From Macrobrachium rosenbergii (taxonomy: Eukaryota; Arthropoda; Malacostraca; Decapoda; Palaemonidae): a stretch of DNA of 64,000 nucleotides. The stretch is from assembly GCF_040412425.1 (NCBI RefSeq), contig NC_089749.1, positions 9,501,162 through 9,565,161 on the forward strand, written 5' to 3'. Of this stretch, positions 27,401-40,125 are shown one piece after another. Position 1 is the first letter of the stretch; every line of letters begins with the position of its first letter. The notes beneath the pieces are model-generated. The model worked only from the letters and a program-made list of their open reading frames with translations, searched no databases and was not told where the DNA came from. The position numbers and the translations under genes were made by a program.

Positions 27401-30145
27401 ATGGAGGTAGGCTGTGAAGAGGCTTTCCATAAGTGCCTATTTTGAGTTTTGTAGGCCTAGTCCTCCTTAGGCCTATGGGGTTAATCTCTTGGACAAGGCC
27501 AGCGGGAGTTGATAGTAATAGGCCCATGTGAAAGGTAAAGAACCAGTTGTGATAGTTGCTAGTCAAGGTCTAACTCTTATCCTGTTTTGAAAGCCTCAGG
27601 ACTAGGCCTAGACTGTGTGGTATTATTTTATAAGTTGCCAATACACGATACGAAATTTTAACCAACATTTTTTAAAAGAGCTCATCAATCACGTTATTTT
27701 GAATGCCATGAATGCTACGCGCAAATGATAAATAAAAAATTAATCAAATTATGACTTATAACGAAAGAATACTGGCCGCCCCCCCCCCTCCAAAGCTAAT
27801 ACGGCAAAATTGTAACCAGTAGACACCGTTAGTTATGGTAGGTTGGTGTTTTTAGGTTCTATTAGTGCCCTATCATTTCCTAGCCATTTTTGCATGAAAA
27901 ACCGAAAATAGGTTTACATGCAAAAATGGGTAGCTGGAGTCTTCCAAAAAATTACCTCGTATTGTAACCTAACTTCAGGTGTTTTGGTATGGCTTAAGAT
28001 AAGAAACAATGATGTATAACAGCAACTATAGCCTTTGGTAAATGTTCTCATAGTTTCCACGGGCATTGCCTAATTCCTCTACTGTAATTGTATATTTAGC
28101 CCAGGCCAAAATTTGCAGGTGCTCTAGACCTTAAAACCGGTTTCTGTCGCAAACCCCATTTTTCCACTAAGCATACCCTAGTCAACCCAGGAGGTACAGT
28201 GAATATGCCAACTACATACAGGGATAAACTAAACACATTACTGTTGTTTAATCCCAACAATTAAGATTAACAACCCATAATCCACATTTCAGGTACAGTA
28301 CTGCATTTGGAAAAATCTGCATTTGGTTAAAGTTACAAGTACTGTAAAAATTAAGTTTCATGACAGTTGACTAGAAAACATTGGTTGTTATTGTGCAGTT
28401 ACAGTACAGCATATTGAAATTAACCACCCAATAACTCTACTTTTAAGGCCTAGATCTCTTCTGCTCCACAACTTTGGGATTAATACTATATTTCTCATAG
28501 CACTAGTATTTCACTGTCATTGGCATGCACTAGGAAACTGTAGCCTAGATTTTGGAATTTTAGCGTGTACTGACACATCAACCATTTCTGTGTGTATAGG
28601 GTGTTCTGTGTATGTAACCTTTATAAGATATAATATACTGTACTTTTTGATGAATTGTGTAAGTAGAATGTTTAAGTGTAACGTTTTGGGTAAGAAACTG
28701 GAATTACATACAGTTGTGAATTATTGAAAATATTAAAATAGAATGCTATACTCTAATGTATGTAATCAGGGGGCCAGACCCCCAAAGCATCTTATTGAAT
28801 CAAGGTTTTGCTAACTCTACAAGCTATGTGTAATTCAGTATGTAGTGGAATGCCTTTAAGTGTTTATGATTGTTGCTGTCTAATCACAATGTATGCATGA
28901 GTCGATCAATTATTAGTCAATGGAAAGAATCTGAGATACTACAAGTATAGCAAGACCTTGCAACCATGGAGAGCTTTAATAATTATTTGTTTGGACATTT
29001 CAATAAAGGGACATTCAAATTTTCAAGACTTGTGGAAACTGATGTTGTATTAAGGATTGTTAGCTGCCTCCCTTATATCAGCCTGACCTTAGTAGAGTTT
29101 TTTCCCCATGGTATTTAGTTCTTTCTGCTACTTAACCAGGGTGTGGTTAATGGTGCATTGTAATTATTCTGAATCCTAATGTATAGCAATGAACCCTATA
29201 TGTTAGGTATAGATTAGTTTTCATGTAAGTGATTAGGAAGGAATACCCCCAGATTAAATGTTCTACATTGAGGCCTGGGAAGTGATTTCCTTATTGGTTC
29301 CTGGAGTGTTATTGTTTTGTGAAGCCTTTGTTGAGCCCCCTAAACTGTTGACTGAACTATAATGTAGGCATATTACAGAGGACTTGTTAACTTGCAGCCA
29401 GTTCAAGGGCTAGGAATAATTTAATACTGACTGTTGAGTCAAAATTCAGCTTTTAGAAGGGTCTCTGGTGTAAATTACGTAGTAGATTCTTCGAAGGTCT
29501 TAGACTTGATAGTATATCCAACAATTATTTAACTAGTTCAACTTGTTCTACCTGAAGCATAAAAACTTGAAATAAAAGTTACTATGGACAGTTTATGGTA
29601 CTGGTTTGACACCTCAATTTTATGGTTGCTAGTTTTATGGCACAGAATTAAGATTTGAGGTTGAGTACTTGCTAAATTGGTTATGAGCAAACCTTCATGT
29701 AGGAGAGGCTTTTGGCATAGGGACCCATGATTATTCTATTAGAGGTACAACACTTCAAATCATGCAAGCAGTGGATTTTAATGATTGAATATTTGGTAAT
29801 AAATGAAACTTATGGTATTAAGTGAACCTTACACTTGTACACTTGAGCAATCTTTATGCTGAATGTTCCCATTATGTTTGTTTGGGGAGTTCTCAAGTTA
29901 TGCAAGTATATGGTGGGGAGATAAGTTGAGTTCACAAGAGTTAAAATCATGGATACCATTTCCTCAGAAAAATGTTGAGCTGTGGTGCTTGTTTGATTAG
30001 TACCTAATGCAACTTATATCTGTGTCCGGGTTGCTGTCTTATTGCCAATTTTTATTTGCTATGTTTAGCCAAAAGCAATGGGATGGATAATGTTTTGGAG
30101 TTTCTTAGTCATTAAGCTCATCAGAATTTATAACACTCTGAAATA
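24454..30145. other. Long AT-rich intergenic sequence, no supported gene
   Basis: No open frame above about 76 codons. Around 27120-27280 the sequence is CpG-richer (for example TTTACGTGCGCAGCG), possibly a promoter or untranslated exon. 27640-27745 matches the reverse complement of 43483-43610. A run of C's lies at 27780-27788. Otherwise nothing is recognised. Confidence 0.4.
27640..27745. repeat. Dispersed repeat, copy 1 (inverse copy at 43.5 kb)
   Basis: TATTATTTTATAAGTTGCCA through GATAAATAAAAAATTAATCA matches the reverse complement of 43483-43610 with mismatches and small gaps. Similarity stops abruptly at both ends, which fits a short mobile element of about 120 bp. Confidence 0.6.
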
Positions 30146-30312
30146 AAATACAAAATCCACATTTATGTAAAGTAATGTATTTACAAATGATAAATTCAAG
30201 CCTGCTCAGCCCCTTCTTCAGCTGAAGAAGGAGCTGAGCAGGCTCTCGAAAGCTCCTGGAATTTATTTTATCATTTGTAAATACATTACATAAATGTGAT
30301 TTTGTATTTTAT
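30146..30312. mobile_element. Snap-back inverted-repeat element
   Basis: Outer arms of about 54 bp (30146-30200 and 30258-30312; TAAAATACAAAAT and its complement at the ends) flank an inner hairpin with 21-bp arms and one mismatch (30201-30242, CCTGCTCAGC...GCTGAGCAGG). The only asymmetric segment is CTCTCGAAAGCTCCTG at 30243-30258. No coding potential. Class unknown; the asymmetric motif resembles ends of some retroelements I recall, but this is weak. Confidence 0.7.
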
Positions 30313-31258
30313 AAACATATTCACGGGATTGTGAAGAAGATTTACACTCTGAAATGTTGTAGTAAGCAAAAGGCCAGTAAACTTTATTCAGTGAGCTAAA
30401 AATCTCAGTTTATCTCATTCTCATCAGAAATTTTAAATTTTACACTGGCATTTATAAAATGGTTGTAATAGTTTAAATTTTTGTTGAACTCCCTTTACTG
30501 TATATGGGATTATGCAGTATACTTTCAGATAAGCAGTTTGTGAAGTAATTGTACTGCTTGTTGTATGTAGCATTAGTATTTTTAATAATGTTACAGTACA
30601 GTGTAATATCTTTGCCTTACAGTATATAAATGTCATTGTTTTCACATTTAAAACACCTGTACCATTCCGCCATATAAATTAATTGGTAGCACATTGTTGG
30701 TTGTGTTAACTAAAATATCTTCAGTGATAATTTCTGTCGTGAAAAAATTACATGATGGATTAACAAGTGAAGGTCTCGATATAGGGTATTTAGTGAGAAG
30801 TGATTTTAATAGAGAATTTTTATACATTCCATCCTTTTTTTTTTTCAGGTTCTTCCTGAAGACTTACCACGGGCAAGATTCACCTGCTGCACTCAACTTT
30901 TTCTAATGTCCTGACGCGAAGACTTCTCCACCCAGATCTTGGTGTTTTTGCAGAATTTCTTTTTAGAGGTATGATATAATATTGAAGCATTACACAAACA
31001 AGTCTGAAACAGGCTGGACAAGCATACTTTGCAGAAGGCAGACTTGATTTGTCTATAAAGTAGCGAGGAACACCGGTATAAAAAAAAAAAGCATATCATA
31101 GGATTACTTGGATGTAAAATTATTTATACATTTGTTGTATGATAAACCTCTGTGAAGCACTTTTGCTCACTTTTCATCCTTGGAAAGTGCAATACTGTAC
31201 CTGGTACTAAGTGGCTCATCAAAACTTGTCCTTCAACTTTTGGATTCTTTAATTTACT

Positions 31259-31301
31259 TTTTGACTACAGTACTGGTAACTTACCAGTACTGTAGTCAAA
31301 A
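31259..31301. repeat. Perfect 43-bp palindrome
   Basis: Arms of 21 bp (TTTTGACTACAGTACTGGTAA and complement, split here at one base) flank a single C at 31280. It sits directly at the 5' end of the LINE fragment. Confidence 0.95.
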
Positions 31302-31309
31302 TTATTTAC

Positions 31310-32262
31310 GCAGTTTTGAAGCTGCCCTCAGCCTCAGTCGGGACATAGACCTGATCAGTGAATGGTGTAGTTGGTAGGGTATGAGGCTGAACTCCAGTAA
31401 AACGAAAACACTATTGATTAGCAAATCTCTTACAGATTTCCCACCCCATCCTCCCCTTCAGGTGGATGGAACTTAGCTGATTGAGTCTGAAGCTTTTATA
31501 TACTATTCTAGGTGTAGCTTTTGACTCGCATCTAAATTTTGAGAAACATCTATTGAAAGTTTCAGCAAAAGCTGCATGGAAGGTAGGTATTGTTCGTAAG
31601 GCCTCTTATATTTATAAGTGATAAAATCAGTGCAACCTGTTTTAGTACTGGAATACTGTTCTCTGGTGTGGATGTCTGCTTCTGCCAAAAATTTATCTCT
31701 TTTAGTTAGAGTGGCTCATGGTGGTAGGTTTCTGTTTCCTAATAGTAGCAGTTACGACTTGGACCATCGATAGATCGTCTCATGTTGGTCACTGTTTCAT
31801 AAGTTGTATTTCAACAGGGATCTTTCAGATTTGCAATTGATCCCTGATCCCCTTTATCTGATAAGAACAAGCAGATTTGCTGAGCAGCAGCACCAATATG
31901 CAGTAATGTGCCTCGCTGTCGAACTTCTCAGTTCCAGAGGTCTTTTATTCCTCACACCGTTGAACTGGAACAGCCTTCCAGAGGATGTCGTGTATTTGGA
32001 ACTTCAGAAGTTCAAGCAGATATGAAATGCATTACTGCCCAAATGCTATTCTTCTTGCATTTTAGTACATTTTTATCTGTTTATTAATTTATTCTGTTCT
32101 TTTTTAATAAGTGGGATCTCTCTCTCTCTCTGTATTTCCCTTGATTTCCTCTTTCTTCTTCCTAATGGACACCATATTTTTTGGAAGCTTTAATTCCTAG
32201 TCATTGGCCCCTGTGGGCTTGTTCCATATGAATAGGTTTCATCTTCTGAATAATAAACAATA
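31310..32262 (+). pseudogene. 5'-truncated LINE reverse transcriptase pseudogene (Jockey/CR1/I-like)
   Basis: Conceptual reading gives the region after the RT catalytic core: SLSRDIDLISEWC, then GMRLNSSKTKTLLISKS, then (after a frameshift near 31505) LGVAFDSHLNFEKHL, then YCSLVWMSAS, and finally NWNSLPEDVVYLE. This order is typical of the C-terminal part of decapod non-LTR elements. Stops occur at the codon after CSW and shortly after VDGT. After the ORF stop the 3' UTR includes CCCCTGTGGGCTTGTTCCAT and an AATAATAA-type tail near 32250-32262. Everything before this region is missing, so it is a dead copy. Confidence 0.85.
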
Positions 32263-32990
32263 CTAATGATAGTACGATAGTTATTGGAAAAGTGACTTCT
32301 TGCATTTTGAAATAGTTAGCTAAATCTATTAAACTAGTCCTTAGCTCTCCCAGATTGTGAAGGCAGTTCTCGAATGCATCTTATCAATCCATATTCCTCT
32401 GATGCTGTGTACCTACTGTACTTAGGCGTATGTGATTGACTTGCAGTAACTTTGCATACTGTGATATTTTTATAATGAAATCACTTATGCTATGAGAACC
32501 TTATTTGTTCTGTGGATTTGTTCTTAAAAGAAAATTGGGTTTAAAGCAAGTATTTACATGTAGCAGGGAATTGTGTGGGATAGTATATTAGGCAGATTAT
32601 TACATATTTTTTAAGTCAAGCTGTACTTTGAAAAGCTGTACTTTGAACATCTTATTGAAAGGTACAATTATATATTTTTTAGCATAATTTTGAAGCTTTC
32701 TTAAATATTTACTCACCCATCTGTTACTGTTAGCAGTTTTCTCAAGTGATTTTTCAGACATTTAATCTGATGTGCATTTTGAAGTTTACATCAAGTCAAA
32801 ATAATCTAACAAGTTTAGTTTCAACTAAACACTTGAAAGTTTTCATAAAAAAAAACCCATCAGTCAGTAACCTTCTCATCTGTGTCAATTTTTCACACAC
32901 ATCTTCTGATGTCTTGAAGACAGAGGAGGCAGAATAAAAAAATTGGTCTGGTTGTTGGAACTTTATACTTTGACATTGCTTTTTCTTTCA
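32263..32990. other. Intergenic sequence, nothing recognised
   Basis: AT-rich, no supported gene or repeat. Confidence 0.4.
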
Positions 32991-32991
32991 G

Positions 32992-33171
32992 AACAGGGAG
33001 ATATGCAGTGCCATTGGTTGTGGGAACAGCAGTAATAGCTTCGGCACTTTGGAGCCACATTTGGAAATGGTTAAGCAAAGAGCAAATAGTAGTTAAGTGG
33101 TATGGATTACCTGTTCTACTGCAAGAGTTAATTGCAGGGGCAGTTCACTGGCATGGAATGCCTGTTCTAAT
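32992..33171 (+). other. Exon-like open segment of unknown function
   Basis: A strong acceptor (TTTTTCTTTCAG at 32991) and donor (AAT|GTAAGTTCAG at 33172) flank 180 nt. One frame is open throughout and would encode a hydrophobic stretch (PLVVGTAVIASALW) and two similar pieces (WYGLPVLL and WHGMPVLM). Its DNA resembles the degenerate CAG-rich minisatellite that follows, so the open frame may be a by-product of the repeat. No partner exon fits in phase. Confidence 0.2.
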
Positions 33172-33699
33172 GTAAGTTCAGTAATTACTTTGGCCAGGAT
33201 GTTTTTGCCCATTATATTAAAATTGGTAGTATGTGAATAATCATGATTAATTTGCTGGAATAGATTTTACTTGTATACATCCAATTTAAATTTCATAAAT
33301 TAGCTTGCTTTGAATTATTTCAAGTTATAAATTTTCTTGACTGTAGCATTCAACATAATCATGTATTGTAATTTCATTTTGTTTGACATGCATTGTAATT
33401 TTGTTTGACTTTATGACAATGTCATAAAAGTAGCTATAAACCATTAAGGTGGATTATTATTTTAACACAGTCATAATTACCTTCTTAGGTCATAATCATC
33501 TTTTTAACAATGTTGCATTCTCAGACAACTCTGATTTTTGTTTTAAATTTCATGAAAAAGGTATAATGATACGTATTTGTAATAAATTAGTTTATTAGTA
33601 ACTACATATTACAGTATTCACAAAATTGTCGTTGCTCATGAGTTCATCAGGTCAAAATTATATAAAGCACTAATAACAAAAATATGATTCCTGAAGGCA

Positions 33700-35440
33700 G
33701 GAGTAAACTGCCTAAAAAATAGCTACTGAAACATGAGTCTTCAACTCGCAAGTACAAATTGGACTAGAAATTATGTGAGCAAGAGCGTCAATTCTAATAA
33801 GAGAAGCAACTGCTACAGTAACATCAGCAGTACCAATCATACCAACAGTGCTACCAGAAAATTAATAACAGCCCTGGTGATGCCTATTGCAGGAAAATAT
33901 CAACAGCATCAGTAGTACAAGTCATAGAATGCCAGTCACAGAGAGATGTTATAGCATCAACAGTAATAACAGAATCTTAATTTCAGGATTAAATGTGCCA
34001 CCAGATGTTGGAAAAATAGAGATCGAGCAGCACTAATCACAGAGGAGCAGCAGGAGTGTGGATAGCAGAACAGAAACCTTGGCAGTAAAAATCTCAGATG
34101 AACAGCAAGAAGTGTTAACCATAACAGCAATGCATTGAAACAACCACCCCAGCTGTGATGGTGGGTATAATTTGGTTGCAGGAGGAAGGCATTAGCTGTA
34201 TTGGCCCCACTGCATAAAAGCAGCCACCCCAGCAGTGATGCCACAAACATCTACTTTACACCAATAGTCCAATTGAATGAAGGTAAACAGTCTTGGCAGT
34301 AATATTGTGGGGGAAGGAGAGCTTCATCCTTGCCTGCTATATTCTAGCTGGAAAAGAACAGCAACCTACAAAAATGTTACAGGAGAGATGCAGCACCAGC
34401 CCGGTTGAAAGAGAATGCAGATATAGTTGCAGAAGCAGAGGTCCACAGGCAGGATGACAACACCAGCATCTATGATTGTAGGAGTAAGATCACTGTCAGC
34501 ACCAGCCCTACAGCAGTGAGAGTTCTAGGTATGATGCAGCAGTGACAATCCAGTGTCAGAAAAACAGTGATAATGCCAATCCAGTTGAAGGAGAGAAGTA
34601 GCAGTAATAACACTGGCCAGGTTGCAGGACAGCAGCACCATATCAGTAAAAGGACAGCAATGCTAGTCTGATTGTAAGGGGGTCCTAACATTAAATGGCC
34701 CTGTTCCAGGAGAGCAGCAGCAACTGTATTAACAGTCCAATTGCAGGAGTGCAGCAGTAGAGGTGGACCAACTGCAGAAGACAAGCAGAACTTGTAACAA
34801 CAGCCCCATAACAAATCAGCAGCAGTAGTAGACCAGTTGTAGAACACCTAAAGGATCCAAAACATCCCATTGCAGATCAGCAGCAGTGGTGGACCAGTAA
34901 CAGAAGACCAAGAGGATTTGGATCAGCAGTAGTGGACCAGTAACAGAAGACCAAGAGGATCTGGATCAGCAGTTCCATTGTAGGAGTTCCAGAAAAGCAA
35001 CGTTGGCAGAATTTACTCAGTTGTGGAGAACAGTAGCTTTGGCAATACTACCTTGATAGCAGCAAGGAGAGCAGCAACAATGACACCACCAGTCTCACAC
35101 AATGACAAATTTGCAGGAGAACATTAACAATGATAGGACCAATCCAGATGATGGGGAGCAGCAGCAATGGCAGCTTGGTCCTGTCACAGGAGTACACTGG
35201 TCTGGGTTGCAGCAGGGATGATTTGTTGCAGGAGTAGGAACAATGGCAGCAGCAGCACCAGCCCTTTTGTGGGAGAACAGACATCATTATTGGCCTTCAT
35301 ATAATAACACCATTGGCAGAGCTGGTCAAAGAAGGGCAGGGTTAGTTGTGCAAGCCTTGGATGCACAATGTTAGCAAGGATGATCACATACATGCAGCAT
35401 CAGCAGTATTATTATTACACCATCAACAGTACCTGCATCA
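33700..35440. repeat. Degenerate CAG-rich minisatellite
   Basis: About 1.7 kb of highly diverged units of roughly 35-50 bp, with recurring pieces such as CCAGTTGCAGGAG, GCAGCAGCA and AACACCAG. Examples lie near 34172, 34577, 34616, 34737, 34769 and 34832. The minus strand carries leucine/cysteine-rich open frames (for example 34470-34847) that simply translate the repeat. Confidence 0.7.
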
Positions 35441-35884
35441 CAAGAGGACAATGAAAGGAATAATATTCTTAACTGAACACAAAATATTTTATGTGAATTT
35501 AACATTGAAACAAAGCTATTTCAGATTGTTAGTCAAGCCAAATAAACTTCTTTACAAGACATAAGCAATACTAAAAAGGAAAAGGCCTGTTATTCATTGA
35601 GCTGACTAATGCAGATACCCATCAAGAAAGATATTACTAGAAATACTAGGAATATTTTGTTCATATAATTTTTACACTGTATTTGCCAAAAATGGTAATA
35701 AGTCTTTGGTTTTGAGGACGCTTTAAGAGCTTCACCCTGCACCATAATGCAAAAATGTTTTGAATTCTCTGTATGCTACCATAACACCTATAAATTTTTG
35801 CCAGCATGTAAATAATAAGAATGGTAAACATTCATGCAAGAAGAGCTAAAAACTTTCCCTGTCTCCTGGAGGGCATGTATTTGA

Positions 35885-36003
35885 GGATCCTGAACTACCA
35901 GTGTCCAAGCATCTTGACAAACATTGACGATCCTGAGCTACCAGTGTCCAAGCATCTTGACAAACATTGAGGATCCTGAGCTACCAGTGTCCAAGCATCT
36001 TCA
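35885..36003. repeat. 44-bp tandem repeat, 2.7 copies
   Basis: GATCCTGAGCTACCAGTGTC starts at 35885, 35929 and 35972, nearly identical. Confidence 0.95.
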
Positions 36004-37587
36004 ATAAGTGACATCAACCAAACCTTAAGAGAAGAAAATTTCATCCATCAGTTACAAAATCAATCTCAAACTTCACCCGGTAATCTTGGACATAACACTA
36101 AATTTGAGAAACAAGCTCTCGGTCAGCTCTTGACTGACAAAAACTATAATGTTCATTGAAAATTAATGATAGAAAGTAATCTGAACATTGTAATTGACCT
36201 TTGGTACTTGTTCATTAACCTCACCAATCACATTTATATTAAAACTGAATAAATTTTACATAACTTACCTGTGTATATAATTAAGACCTTTATTGGAAAT
36301 TGGTTATCTTCCTCCAATTCCTCCCTCACTTAAAACTTCTTGGTTGTTTTGTCTCTAACTTCACAGTCAACTGTCATTGCAAAAGTCCACACTGGCTGAA
36401 CTGCAGCAATCTCCGATCTGCAACTCGGTGATGAATGCCTTGAAAATACATCCATGAGACTACATATGGAGTGATTACTTTGTGATGCATGGTAAAAACT
36501 TATGGGTCTAGCCAAAGTTTAATTTGATTTCTTCCTATTTCTCCCAGCTTATTTCAGTTTTGGTAATTTTCTGATATGCAACTTGAATGCACTCCAAACT
36601 CCATTAGTCCTCAAGTTAAATGAAATTTGCCAATAAAGCTCACAGTAGCTGCCACTTCCAAAAGCACCTCCAAGTCCTTTTTCTCACATCCATAAGCCCT
36701 GAAGGGAGAGAAACCAGTTTTAGTCAGCACTGTTCATTAGGGTACAACAGTAGTTTTTAAACATTGGAAAATCATATGGCCTGAGGAACTGATGTTTGTA
36801 GCTTTGTTCAACAACAGCACTGTGGCCCAGGCTTTCTAATTCTATACTGCTGGTGAAACAGCATAGTGGACACATCCAATTATTTCCTTAAGAAATGTTT
36901 AGTAACTAGATGATCATGGATATTCTCCTCACCCGAGCATGCTTACGAGTACAAAATTCAATCTTACACGAAGTATTCACTTCCGTACAGGTAAAAGGAA
37001 GAAATACCAAGACTGTACTAATTAACGTTGAAATGCCTGATCTGTATACAGTACTTACAAAGGTTCCATAGGTTTCTGACAACATAATGTCACTTTTTAT
37101 TGATTCCTCATAGGACATGATGTTCATGGAAGACAGGTAGATGAAAAAAAAAAAATGCAACTTTTATGAAATCTGTACAGGAGCCATAACTTTAGCATGT
37201 TGGGTAAAATTGCTCAAGAAGTACAACTGTCAAATACTGTATGTTCGACCCTACAATCAACTGGTGTTAATGTTAGCATTTTTGTCAAGACCAACAGAAT
37301 GACTGGAAAAGCCATTTACAAACCCTGTGAAGCCAACTACCCAGCAAAGTAGCACAAAAAATATGCAAGATTCAATTTACCTTAAGAAGTAAATTCTTCA
37401 TGAACATATTTGCACAAAAGTCTGTATCTTTCCTCACAGACCAACAATTTTCTATTGTAAAGATTTGTTCCCACTACAAAACAACCGAAATTTCATGTAC
37501 TGTATGTACTTCACTTTAACAAGACAAAGTTGCATTCTTAACCACAATGTGAAACCTAGATTAAGGTAATAAAGAAGTTGGACACCT
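36004..37587. other. Unassigned sequence, possible 3' UTR of a minus-strand gene
   Basis: No supported coding sequence. If the candidate exon at 37588-37773 is real, this would hold its 3' UTR; a minus-strand AATAAA lies near 36287-36292. Confidence 0.2.
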
Positions 37588-37773
37588 TAGTAGGAAGGAT
37601 ACTCATTAGTGTTTTCACTTTCTGTTGCCACTAATGGCTGCTTTGGGTACTCTTGCAGTAATATGCAAAACAATGCTAGAAAATACCCACCACAAATAAT
37701 GATTAAAAAAGAATAATAGCACTCATCCACAAAGCAAAATGCTTGTAAAACACTGGAAGCAATGTCTATAAAA
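37588..37773 (-). CDS. Candidate terminal exon of an unknown membrane protein (minus strand)
   Basis: On the minus strand a long pyrimidine tract ending CTACTTTTATAG is a good acceptor and precedes an open frame of about 60 codons ending in TAA. The product would have a hydrophobic segment (FLIIICGGYFLALFCILL) followed by a short polar tail (QEYPKQPLVATESENTNEYP), the layout of a single-pass or last membrane helix with a cytoplasmic tail. I do not recognise it. No upstream coding exon was found, though a possible untranslated first exon lies at 44220-44315. A chance frame is a real alternative. Confidence 0.3.
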
Positions 37774-37789
37774 GTAGAAGGCAAGAGAA

Positions 37790-39794
37790 GGCAACAGATT
37801 CCTGTTCATTGCAAAGGTTAAAGTATCCAAATTCTCTGGCCAAGGTCTATGATTGTATCTCAAAAGAGTTTATTAGCTGGGAACTATTTACAGCTCCAAA
37901 TTTCAACAGTGCCTAACACCCAAGATCCAAATACAGTATACTCACACATTTTTCAGAGGTAGAGTGTGTCCATCAAGTTGCCAAACCTCCACCTTTTTCT
38001 TCACCGATCTTCAAAATAATGCTCAAGTGACAGCTACTCTTACCCTGTAATGGAAGGTTTTTAATTAATTGTATGCTTAGTGCCTAATGCTACACAGTGT
38101 ATTATGGATAGCCTTTGCGAAGAACCTTCTTCCAACCATTGAAGCTGATATGGCAAACTTTACCGGAATCTAACCCCTGTAAGTGGGTTATATTTATTAT
38201 TACTCAATACACTACACTTGGGAATCTATAGCAATCCATAAGCTGATGCATCAAGAACTGATAAAAAAAAAGTGGAAATTACTTTTTCTGTTTAAACACA
38301 CTGTGATAGTACTCAGGAGCGATTACTGTAATATAATCGTCCAAGTCCCTTCTTGCCATTTACTTTTTAAAAATCTTTTCACAAGGATGTTGCAAGGTTT
38401 AATATCTACCAAAATTGAAAGAAATAAAACATTTGCAATCAAAATTTTTAGACACTAACTTAAGCTTGCTCCAATATAAACATTTCATCTGAGAAAAAAA
38501 TCTCAGACTAGAAATGACTGGGTGGTCTCTGTAAACTACTTTATAGTCATATTGAATCATACTTTCATAAAAAAAATGGAGAAAACCTGGACAAAAACTC
38601 TTGATTCATTTAAATAACGGCCATCAACGTAATAAAATTTTATCCTACAACATCCGTAAGTTCACATAAGGACTTCACATTGCTACACAGCAACTTGAGA
38701 AAAAGTCTTCTGCTGAAATTTCCATGATGCTCTTCCACAAATTACATTTTGAAAATTATTAAAGGTCTTCAAGCATTAAGTAATTAAAGCCTCCTGCAAT
38801 ACAGAGCATTGCATCCAAAATTATCTTGACTAACTTAACTCCGCATCTTGATACTGACACCAAGCACTGGTGCATAAAAATTTTTTTCAGATATGTCTGT
38901 TGATGCCAGTACTAAAGGGAGCACATTGTATACACCAAGGAAATTCTCTAAAGTTGTATAATCATTCCTCATATCAAACAACTAAAAATCTTTCTAATTG
39001 TTTCAGCCTCCATCTATAATAGATCATTTTGTTATTTTAATATCTGTTCTTGTTTAAAAAAAAATTAACACTAAATAATTCACGTAGGTTTTACTATGAT
39101 ATTCAACCTTGAAAAAGTTCATTAATGGCACACAGTGGATTATCAAGTATAAATTAATTCCAAAATCAGTGTCAATTCTGGTTTGTAGTCCTGTTAACTA
39201 TGCTGTACTGCATTAAATAAGATAGAAAACTACTTCGGTTGCTCACTTCAACTAATAATCATTGGAAAAGTTTTAATTGTGTCAAGATTACTGGAATTTC
39301 AACCTATCAATCCATTTCCAATATAAGCCAAGTTACATTCCCAATACCTATGCACATTCTCCATGGTAACGGAGTATGTTATGAGCCTTGGGTAAAATAC
39401 AAGCAGTAACTTATGGCTGTGCTTGGTCCAGATTTTGTAGGTCTCATCTCCTCTATTTTTCTTCTTTCTGCCAACACTTTAAATTCTTTCAGGTGACACA
39501 AGAGACATAGGAAACTGATCATATGTTAAAGTCATGACACTTGAGTACAATAAAGTAGCTATTAATCATTAGACTCCATTATTGCTTCATAAGAAATATA
39601 TAAATAAGTGAATACTAAGAACAGTATTCTAGGAATTCAAACCATTCCTAATTAATATTCCATTTTCCAAGTATTTTAAGACCCACCTATAACCTATCTT
39701 ATTATTTAATTTGTCACACAAATCCCTCCACATTTTGGTGTCGTTTTTCAGCCTACACTCGTGCTCAACACAGTACACTAACTGACTGCCCACA
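37790..39794. other. Unassigned sequence
   Basis: AT-rich, no convincing exon on either strand; could be intron of the hypothetical minus-strand gene. Confidence 0.35.
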
Positions 39795-40125
39795 GAATAG
39801 AGTAGAATAAAATATAGAATTTAGACCAAAGGCCAAGTGCTGGGACCTACGAGGTCATTCAGTGCTGAAAGGGAAACTGACAGTCAGTAAGAAGGTTTGC
39901 AAGGTGCAACAGGAGGAAAACCTCACAGTTGCACTAGGAAAAAGTTTTGAGAGAGGGTGGAGGGTCAGATGGAAGAAAGAGAATATGAATGGAGGTGCAG
40001 TAAAAGAAATGAGAGATGTTGCAGCTCGGGGCTGAATGGACACTGTAAAGCCCCTTAAATAATGCCTACAGTGCACCATATGAGGTGCACTGACAGCGCT
40101 ACCCCCGTACGAGAGGCTGCCCGCA
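39795..40125 (+). mobile_element. SINE-like decapod repeat
   Basis: The block starts AGTAGAATAAAATATAGAAT, contains CCAAAGGCCAAGTGCTGGGA, GAGGTCATTCAGTGCTGAAA and GGAGGAAAACCTC, and ends around AGTGCACC...GAGGTGCACTGACAG. I recall the same succession as a widespread repeat in decapod transcripts and genomes. No pol III promoter boxes were verified. The minus-strand open frame 39855-40079 lies entirely inside it. Confidence 0.6.

Noticed and set aside
30849..30968. Exon-like segment with poly-T acceptor and GTATG donor
   Set aside because: All three frames contain a stop between the two sites, so it is not coding as drawn.
34470..34847. 125-codon Leu/Cys-rich minus-strand frame
   Set aside because: It is the translation of the degenerate CAG-rich minisatellite, without start context or splice support.
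39855..40079. 74-codon minus-strand open frame
   Set aside because: It lies entirely inside the SINE-like repeat.
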